Assembly (NCBI GenBank): GCA_030581615.1
Contig: JAKTTT010000004.1
Span: 540,438-604,437 of the forward strand
DNA from: Alloascoidea africana
Lineage: Eukaryota > Ascomycota > Alloascoideomycetes > Alloascoideales > Alloascoideaceae
Direction: 5' to 3'
DNA: 64,000 nt
The notes beneath the pieces were generated by a model that made no database searches, was not told where the DNA came from, and saw nothing but the letters and a program-made list of their open reading frames with translations. Positions 57,645 to 64,000 of the stretch are shown here, piece by piece. Numbering within the stretch: the first letter of the stretch is position 1; every line of letters starts with the position of its first letter. The translations under genes were made by a program, and so were the position numbers.

Positions 57645-58772
57645 ATGACAACAACATCAGGGGACACAAAGGAAAAAACTGTTCAAGATTTAAACTTCGT
57701 GTCGTTATCAGAGATCAAGGAACGTGCGCTCGCGCTGGCAGATCCCATTACTGCTTCATACTGGGAGCTCGGGGCCAATGAGCGGGTCACTTACAAGGCA
57801 AACCTCGCATCCTTTGACAAAACCTACATTATAAGACCAAGAGTTGCCCGAGACGTTTCCAACATCTCGATCGTGCCTCGGCGACCACTATTTGGAAGAG
57901 AGTATGCTGCGCCCATTGGATTCTCACCGTCCGCGATGCACAAGCTAGCAGAGCCAAACTTGGGCGAGCTGGCAACCGCGTACTGTGCGAACAAGAAGAA
58001 TTGGCCCATGTGCTTAAGTCTTTACTCAACTGTTGAGATCGAAAAGGTTGGTGAAGCTGCCGGAGACTCATTTGTGTTCCAACAGTTCAACCCCACAAAG
58101 AATAGACAGGTTATGATCAATGCCATCCGCTGTGCGGAGAGGGCAAAAAGTGCCTGTGCTTTGTTACTAACTGTTGATACTCCCCATCTGGGCAGAAGAT
58201 ACCAAGAGCTGAAAGGTGACTTTGAGACAATGGCCTTTGAACTACCTAACTTTCCAAAACCAACAGGAAATTCAAAAGTTGACGAGCAAAACTATGTTGA
58301 TCCCAGCTTTACTTGGGACATTATAAAATGGATCAAGTCTATCACCTACCTACCAGTTTGGTGCAAGGGGATACTGACTGCCGAGGATACAGAGTTGGCC
58401 ATCGAGGCTGGTGCAGAAGGTATAATTGTTTCTAATCACGGAGGACGTCAACTAGACGGTACTTACTCGACTCTGGAAGCCCTAACAGAAGTGGTTGAAG
58501 CAGCCAATGGGCGTGTCCCTGTTCATATGGACGGAGGCATCCGAAGAGGTTCTGATGTCTTTATTGCATTAGCTCTTGGTGCAGACTTTGTATGGATCGG
58601 TAGACCTGTGTTGTACGGACTCCAAGTTGGGGGAGTGAAAGGCTTAGAATTAGTTCAGAGTATCTTGGAAGAGGAGCTTAAACTTGTCATGGGATTTACT
58701 GGATGTCAAAACACAAGCCAGATCAACAAATCTTTGTTACGGAGGATTATTCCCAAATACACAAAGCTATAA
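57645..58772 (+). CDS. FMN-dependent alpha-hydroxyacid dehydrogenase/oxidase family
   Basis: 375 residues forming one FMN TIM-barrel, without the heme b5 domain and presequence of flavocytochrome b2. The hallmark SNHGGRQLD carries the catalytic His265 and substrate-binding Arg268; the flavin-binding Lys241 is in WCKGILTAED, and HMDGGIRRGSDVF and WIGRPVLYGL bind the FMN phosphate. The usual YVYKDR-type segment reads FNPTKNR, so the active-site Tyr is lost, and the usual TPR before GRR is TPHLGRR. Substrate is therefore uncertain: L-lactate, glycolate or another 2-hydroxyacid. The C-terminus PKYTKL is not a classical PTS1. Probably cytosolic. Confidence 0.88.
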   Translation: MTTTSGDTKEKTVQDLNFVSLSEIKERALALADPITASYWELGANERVTYKANLASFDKTYIIRPRVARDVSNISIVPRRPLFGREYAAPIGFSPSAMHKLAEPNLGELATAYCANKKNWPMCLSLYSTVEIEKVGEAAGDSFVFQQFNPTKNRQVMINAIRCAERAKSACALLLTVDTPHLGRRYQELKGDFETMAFELPNFPKPTGNSKVDEQNYVDPSFTWDIIKWIKSITYLPVWCKGILTAEDTELAIEAGAEGIIVSNHGGRQLDGTYSTLEALTEVVEAANGRVPVHMDGGIRRGSDVFIALALGADFVWIGRPVLYGLQVGGVKGLELVQSILEEELKLVMGFTGCQNTSQINKSLLRRIIPKYTKL

Positions 58773-59206
58773 GACCCCAATGAAAGGTATATCGATTGTA
58801 GCGATCTGTATCAACTGAGCTAATAATCTTATGAGGTACTTCTAGTGTTACTATAACATTATGAAAAGTCAAACAAAAAAAGAAACATAAAATGAATCAA
58901 TTAATCAAGCTAGCTGATAATAAGCCTTTAATTAACTAGGAAAGAGTATGCTAGGTATTAATTCTTGTGCTTTGAATCTTCACCACAGCTATACCAAAAC
59001 AAAAAGTAGAGTAGAGAGGTGTGCTTCAGATGTCAAAACATGCTTGGCAATTTAAGACAACGATGAATGAGATTATCCATGTCAATAACAAACGCATAAA
59101 TAGTAAAGATGAATGCTCGAAATAAAAGGCACAATGCTGTTAACAATAGCAATAGATATGGCTCCAAGCGCCCAATGTTGTTAGTTGGCAAATTCAGATT
59201 TCAAAT
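58773..59206. other. Intergenic, convergent 3' ends
   Basis: 434 AT-rich bases between the FMN enzyme and the convergent adhesin stop. Nothing recognised. Confidence 0.5.
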
Positions 59207-62200
59207 CTATAAGAAGAATACCATCATAGCCGCAATTCCACCAAAAATAGAGCCGCCACAAAAGTTTACCATATTATTCTGGGCTCCATTTGCTAGCAGG
59301 ATTCCGCTTGTCTCACAGAGATTGTCGCCACTGTCTGGACATGACACCACGGCAGTTGAACTAGACACCAAAGAATCGGTAACATATTCAGTAACATCTT
59401 CATCTCCGGTGGTTGAATAGAAGGTACTCGTGGATAGAAGAGTGGAGTAGCTCAATTGTGTATTCAATGTCTCTTCTAATGATTCTGTTGGCAAAGATGT
59501 TGACTTTGAAGTTCTGACGGATGTCCTTACCAAAGGACCAGCACTCGTTTCAGGTAACGTTCTACTTTCAGCGTCTATTGAAGAAATGGATTTTTCTGCA
59601 TCTTCCGAAGGACTCAACGTTGGTAACGATTCCGCTGTACTGATGGTGAGGACAGAGCTCAGATAGCAATCAGATCCAGGTAGAGTAGCAACTCCGGCAG
59701 TGCTTACTGTAAATGTCATTGACTCTTCACAGATGTAGACGGCCGATCCTGGACAATAAGTTGTAAACTGCGAAACCAGATCCGAGTTTGTGATTGTTGC
59801 CTGGACTGTTTCTTCAGTAGAAGTCTTAGGAACGCCAGCAATTGACGAATCGCCAAACTGTGTAGTAGTAACCAGCATCTCGGAGGTGGTTTCAATGTAA
59901 ACAGTTGAGCTAGAGAGAAGAGGCAAGTCATTTGGTACATCTGTTTCTACAGGAGCAGCAGGGCTATCAGCTGGGGAAGTATTCGGCGAATTTTCCACCT
60001 CAGAGTGAACCGAATGTTCAGGGGGAGTTTCAGGAGGTACGGTAGAGGTCTGAGAAACACCGTTAGTAGCAACAGATGTTGTAGCTGCTACGTCTGGTGG
60101 AATTTCGGGAGCTGTGGTAGAGGTCTGTGGAACGTTGTTCTCGCCTGTAGCAACAGAAGTAGTGGCTGCAACTTCGGGTGGAATAGTCGCGGTTTCTGGG
60201 ACAACGTTTTCAATAGTTGATGGAGTTGTTTCCTTCGCTTCTTCTGGCTTTGTTTCAATTGTAGTTGGAATAGAGGTATCCGGAGCATAACTAGTGGAGT
60301 AAATTGGCATTGTGATTGGGGGACACTCGGTGATGATTGCCATTCCAGTAGAGCTAATGGTGACGGTGATTGAGCCGCAGACAATTGTAGTTGAAACTGG
60401 ACAAAAAGTAGTAAATTCGGAAATGATTGTTGATTCTATTACAGTGGATTTTACCACTTCCTTTGGAAGCGTGGTAGGAGTATCTCCAGAAGTTGATCCA
60501 ATACTTGTAGACACTATGGGGGTAGGCGTTTCTGTTTCCGGTTGGGCAACAATTGAAGAAGTAGACATCACTTCTGAGGAAGATGGTGTCTCAACATCGT
60601 TTGTAATTGCCACTGGGGATGGTGGAGAAACACTTTCAGATGTGGTTGAAGATGTAGTAGATGATGTCAGTAAGACGGTTGTGGGTGGACATTCTGTGAT
60701 TACTGCTGTTCCAGCAATGCTGACCGTAACGGTAATCGATCCACAGATGATGGTAGTAGGTTCGGGACAGTAAGTGGTGAACTCAGATATTACGGTAGAC
60801 TCTGTTCTGGTGGCTGTTATGGTTTCCTCTTCTGTTGATGATGTGCTTATCAACTCAGATGTTGAGGGCACGACAATTGAAGGTAGAGTTGTGTTGAAAA
60901 ACCCGGTAGTAACACTGGAAGTGCTTTCAACACTAATGGAGGACTCGGGGGAGGAAGAAGTAGGCTTTGGAACGATGGAGGGTAGAGTTGTGTTGAAAAA
61001 TCCGGTAGAAACGCTGGAAGTGCTTCCAACACTGATAGAGGAGTCGGGAGAGGAAGAACTAGGCTTTGCGACAATTGAAGGCAGGGTTGTATTAAGAAAC
61101 CCAGTGGTGAGTTCTGTAGAAAGGCTAGAGGTTGATTCGGGAGTAATTGTCGAGTTAAAAGGCTTGTCAGTCTCGGAAGTTGATGGAACAGGCGAGGATG
61201 AAATAATGCCTGAAGTAACGCTAGAGCTACTTCTAACGCTCATAGAGGATTCAGGAGAGGAAGAACTTGGCTTTGCATCAATTGAAGAACTGGAAAGCTC
61301 TGTGGTTGATGGAATAGCAAACGAGGGTAACGTAGTGTTGACAAAGCCAGAAGTAATTCCAGAGGAAATGCTAGAGGAAGAAGTTGTTTCGAGCGACTGG
61401 GGAGTGAGGGTAGAATTAATCGGCTTTTCAAAAGTCGTTTCCTCAGAAGTTGATGGAATTGGTGACGATGAAATGATGCCTGAAGTGAAACTAGAGGTTG
61501 TTCCGACACTCAAAGAGGACTCGGGAGAGGAAGAACTAGGCTTTGCGACAATTGAAGACGTGGGAGAAGAAGAGCTAGAAAGCTCTGTAGTTGATGGTAC
61601 GACGATTGAAGGCAAAGTGGTATTGAAAAATGCAGAAGTAATTCTTAACGAGGTGGTAGACTCTGGGGTAACAGTATCATTCTGTGGTTTTTCGAAAGTT
61701 GTTTCTTCTTCAACGCTATCAGTGGCAGCTGCCGGAACCGGAATAGATGGAGAGGAACTTGTGATATAACTAGAAGTACGCACGCTCTGAGAGCTAACTG
61801 TCGGGGACGAAGTCCTTGAAGCTACCAAAGAGCTGAGAGTTGGAGTATCAGTAGATTCCGTCTCTTCACATTCGTCATCAGTACAGGGGCAGTAAGTCTC
61901 AAAAGAAGTAGCTGTATTCTCGACAGTTTCAACCACTGACAGTGTGCTGTAGCTTGTGCTTTCTTCATCATCTGGAGCTTCACTAGACCTGGATAACCTA
62001 ATTGTAGGCGTAATCGTAGTAGTGCAATCTGTGCAAGTAACGGTTGTCATGTCTTCGCACTCCTCATCTGGAGCGTCAGTGGGGGACGATAGCTTGATTG
62101 TAGGCGTGATTGTGGTAGTACAATCAGTGCAAGTGAAGGTTGTCATATCGTCACATTCATCATCAGTACATGGACAATAGGTTTCAAATGATGTTGCAGT

Positions 62201-62611
62201 ATCCTCTTCGGTTTCTATCATAGACAAAGTTGAAAAACTGGTGGATAATTCATCGTCAGTATTCGCTTCAGGTTCAATATCAGACAGAGTGGGAAAACTG
62301 GTGGATAATTCATCGTCACCGCATTCACCATTCACAGAGCAATCTTCATCGTGATTAACCACTACTGCTTGAGTTGGCGGGCCCGCCTTGGAATTCCTTG
62401 TAGAGTCTAAAGTAATTGTGTCTGTACAGCCGTCACAAAGCTCTGTTACTGTCTGGCACCCTTCTTCGGGGCAATCTGTTTCATAAGAAGTTGCGGTTGC
62501 TTTCACAGTTGCTGTCTCATATACTGAAGAATACTGTGTTAGCATATTGCGTGCTGACACAGACAAGACTGTTGTTGCACCATAAAGCAATACAACACTA
62601 GAAAACTTCAT
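59207..62611 (-). CDS. Large Ser/Thr-rich GPI-anchored adhesin-like wall protein
   Basis: 1134 residues. Signal peptide MKFSSVVLLYGATTVLSVSA, then repeated Cys-bearing units SFETYCPCTDDECDDMTTFT and TCTDCTTTITPTI (about 140-260). A long Ser/Thr-rich stalk (about 290-600) has tandem TTGFFNTTLPSIV / SSSSPESS(I/L/M)SV units. Three Cys modules follow near 605-650, 725-770 and 935-980, pattern SEFTTYCP..TTIICGSITVTVS..ITECPP. The C-terminus (GAQNNMVNFCGGSIFGGIAAMMVFF) fits a GPI signal. The composition suits a heavily O-mannosylated adhesin or flocculin. The ligand is unknown. No known N-terminal lectin domain was seen. Confidence 0.85.
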   Translation of the reverse strand: MKFSSVVLLYGATTVLSVSARNMLTQYSSVYETATVKATATSYETDCPEEGCQTVTELCDGCTDTITLDSTRNSKAGPPTQAVVVNHDEDCSVNGECGDDELSTSFPTLSDIEPEANTDDELSTSFSTLSMIETEEDTATSFETYCPCTDDECDDMTTFTCTDCTTTITPTIKLSSPTDAPDEECEDMTTVTCTDCTTTITPTIRLSRSSEAPDDEESTSYSTLSVVETVENTATSFETYCPCTDDECEETESTDTPTLSSLVASRTSSPTVSSQSVRTSSYITSSSPSIPVPAAATDSVEEETTFEKPQNDTVTPESTTSLRITSAFFNTTLPSIVVPSTTELSSSSSPTSSIVAKPSSSSPESSLSVGTTSSFTSGIISSSPIPSTSEETTFEKPINSTLTPQSLETTSSSSISSGITSGFVNTTLPSFAIPSTTELSSSSIDAKPSSSSPESSMSVRSSSSVTSGIISSSPVPSTSETDKPFNSTITPESTSSLSTELTTGFLNTTLPSIVAKPSSSSPDSSISVGSTSSVSTGFFNTTLPSIVPKPTSSSPESSISVESTSSVTTGFFNTTLPSIVVPSTSELISTSSTEEETITATRTESTVISEFTTYCPEPTTIICGSITVTVSIAGTAVITECPPTTVLLTSSTTSSTTSESVSPPSPVAITNDVETPSSSEVMSTSSIVAQPETETPTPIVSTSIGSTSGDTPTTLPKEVVKSTVIESTIISEFTTFCPVSTTIVCGSITVTISSTGMAIITECPPITMPIYSTSYAPDTSIPTTIETKPEEAKETTPSTIENVVPETATIPPEVAATTSVATGENNVPQTSTTAPEIPPDVAATTSVATNGVSQTSTVPPETPPEHSVHSEVENSPNTSPADSPAAPVETDVPNDLPLLSSSTVYIETTSEMLVTTTQFGDSSIAGVPKTSTEETVQATITNSDLVSQFTTYCPGSAVYICEESMTFTVSTAGVATLPGSDCYLSSVLTISTAESLPTLSPSEDAEKSISSIDAESRTLPETSAGPLVRTSVRTSKSTSLPTESLEETLNTQLSYSTLLSTSTFYSTTGDEDVTEYVTDSLVSSSTAVVSCPDSGDNLCETSGILLANGAQNNMVNFCGGSIFGGIAAMMVFFL
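60774..62210 (-). repeat. Internal coding repeats of the adhesin
   Basis: Two repeat types are visible. The TCTDCTTTITPT unit occurs around 61990-62160 and the SFETYCPC unit around 61870-61910 and 62160-62200. The FNTTLPSIV stalk unit occurs repeatedly between 60870 and 61660. Copies differ at many sites, so the array is not recent throughout. Confidence 0.75.
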
Positions 62612-63839
62612 CTTTTCTGGAATTCAGGGTTTTTTTTTTATTACTGAATTTCTTGTTTTTTGAAAATTGGGAAAGAGTGTTTCACTTTAAAATCGCTAAA
62701 ATGAAACTATTAGATGATAAACGAGTGGTTTCCTTCGGGTTCTTTTTGGCTAGTAAGTTGAACAAGTATTGAAGGCTAGGAGATCTATAAGAGGTGTATT
62801 TCACGAAATGAAACTTCTTTAGTGGCCAGCACTTTATTGTTGATTTCGTTTCCTATTTTTGTCTCTTTTGTGTTTGAACCTCTCCAAATGAATTGAAAAT
62901 TAGGAGCAAAAGTCAGAAAAGGGTTTAGGTAGGGTGTAGTGGGCCTGAGATTCTTATATATCTTCACTACGGTCTCACAACCAAGGCGAAGGATAGATTG
63001 ACTCTAGGCAGATATACATTAAAGCGCCAAGTACATAGTTTGTGCCAAAGGACCCTCTTCTCAAATGCCCCTTGGGGCTTAAAGCATTTCCAGACAACTC
63101 TACAGTGGGAAAGCAATTGGTAGCCTGGTGCTTGGCATCTGCATGGATGCATAATGGTGCAATTGAAACAACCGAGCAGAAGGATGATAATGAGGCTGTC
63201 CTTTAGGACAATTGATGGAATTGGCTCATGTTTGAGACCAAAAATGTTCAGCTTCAACCGTGCACAATACGTTAGGGTAGGCCGGTTATGGGTGAAGGTC
63301 GCTCGAAATTGAGTTTGGTTCTTTAGGTTTACGGTATGGATTTGGAATATATCTCCTTAAGCTGTTTATAGCCGATCAAACGTGCTTAAAAACCAAACAT
63401 ACAAACAGCGCCGTATGTCTTTAATATAGGTGGTAAACAAAGGTCAAATACTTCATCACCCAGTTTGACCGAGTTACAATTTTCTTAAAGCGTCTTTCAA
63501 AACATAAACGTTTAAGACTAAGCTCATAACCAAGCCCATTTAAAGAGCACGTTACCGTATTACTGCCACATGAAAAGCTGTTGTTGCATTATTGCAAGCA
63601 AATTGGTATTAACGATTATGTAATTATCCAAAGTCTAATCCTGATGAAGAAACAATCTAGATGCGATGAAAATCAATAAAAAACTAATGAGAAGAATTTT
63701 AAAGTGACTGATAAAAAGATGCATTGGCAATGAAGTGTAAAGCCATGTGGAAACAATAATCCCGAGATAACAAGTAAGAATGGCAGTAAGAAAAATCAAG
63801 AACCAAGAAAATTAAAGCGTGAACCAAAGTTTAAGATTA
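62612..63839. other. Intergenic, 1.2 kb
   Basis: Upstream region of the adhesin and downstream of the next minus-strand gene. Only short ORFs (maximum 96 residues) with no protein-like character. No clear TATA box identified. Confidence 0.5.
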
Positions 63840-64000
63840 TTATAGAAGCAGAGCAAAGATTGCGATTATGCCTGCGGCAGAAGCTCCCAGTCTGGAAGCA
63901 CTGTTGGCCACTTGGATGGAGATGGTGGAAGAGGCAGCAGGAGGTGCGGAAACAACAGGGACCTCTGAACCTTCAGGGACCTCGGCAGGCGCTGTGGTTG
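63840..64000 (-). CDS. GPI-anchored wall protein, 3' end only
   Basis: The minus strand is open from the window edge to a TAA at 63840-63842 (followed by a second TAA). It encodes TTAPAEVPEGSEVPVVSAPP, then STISIQVANSASRLGASAAG and a hydrophobic tail IIAIFALLL. The small-residue site near Asn-Ser before a hydrophobic end is a typical GPI attachment signal, and the Thr/Pro/Val-rich stretch before it fits a wall protein. The rest of the gene lies beyond the window. Confidence 0.78.
   Translation of the reverse strand, partial: TTAPAEVPEGSEVPVVSAPPAASSTISIQVANSASRLGASAAGIIAIFALLL

Noticed and set aside
60774-61769. 331-residue plus-strand ORF
   Set aside because: It is the antisense of the Ser/Thr-rich adhesin repeats; its Glu/Val-rich translation is a direct shadow of the repeated coding strand.

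Overview
The window reads as nuclear DNA of a budding yeast (Saccharomycotina). Most genes are intronless and yeast-like, but several carry short spliceosomal introns with GTAAGT/GTATGA donors and TACTAAC-type branch sites. A complex I subunit (NDUFA1/NIMM type) is present, which excludes Saccharomyces-like yeasts. CUG stands at conserved leucines in RPL33 and DIM1, so the standard nuclear code applies. A methylotrophic/Pichia-like yeast such as Komagataella or a relative fits best; this placement is inference.

Layout. 1-6.9 kb is a compact housekeeping block: 3' part of TBF1, AIM41, MGE1, an NDUFA1-like gene, RPL33 and KES1/OSH4. 6.9-23.3 kb is a 16-kb gene desert. Its centre (about 14.9-20.4 kb) holds a diverged long inverted repeat (arms about 1.65 kb, best segment 74 of 86 bases identical) around a core of about 2.1 kb with an intron-containing tRNA-Gln(CUG). 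This is the architecture of an inverted-repeat regional centromere, and one arm contains a decayed CCHC zinc-knuckle coding fragment. 23.3-28 kb holds KAR9, a three-exon small membrane-protein gene and DIM1. 28-48 kb holds a Myb-type regulator with long flanks, a Thr-rich wall protein, a BEM46-type hydrolase, CDC33 (with a leader intron), ATP16 (four exons), a MED2-like mediator subunit, a second zinc-knuckle remnant and a PHO84-type phosphate transporter. 48-64 kb is sparse and dominated by secreted or wall proteins: a PIR-like repeat protein, a double-psi beta-barrel protein, an FMN alpha-hydroxyacid oxidoreductase, a 1134-residue Ser/Thr-rich GPI adhesin, and the 3' end of another GPI protein.

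There is no operon-like organisation; genes work in ordinary cell functions (translation: RPL33, CDC33, DIM1; mitochondria: AIM41, MGE1, NDUFA1, ATP16; spindle positioning: KAR9; lipid transport: KES1; transcription: TBF1, MED2, Myb factor; phosphate uptake: PHO84). The strongest candidate for something new is the degenerate inverted-repeat centromere-like structure with transposon-derived sequence in its arm.
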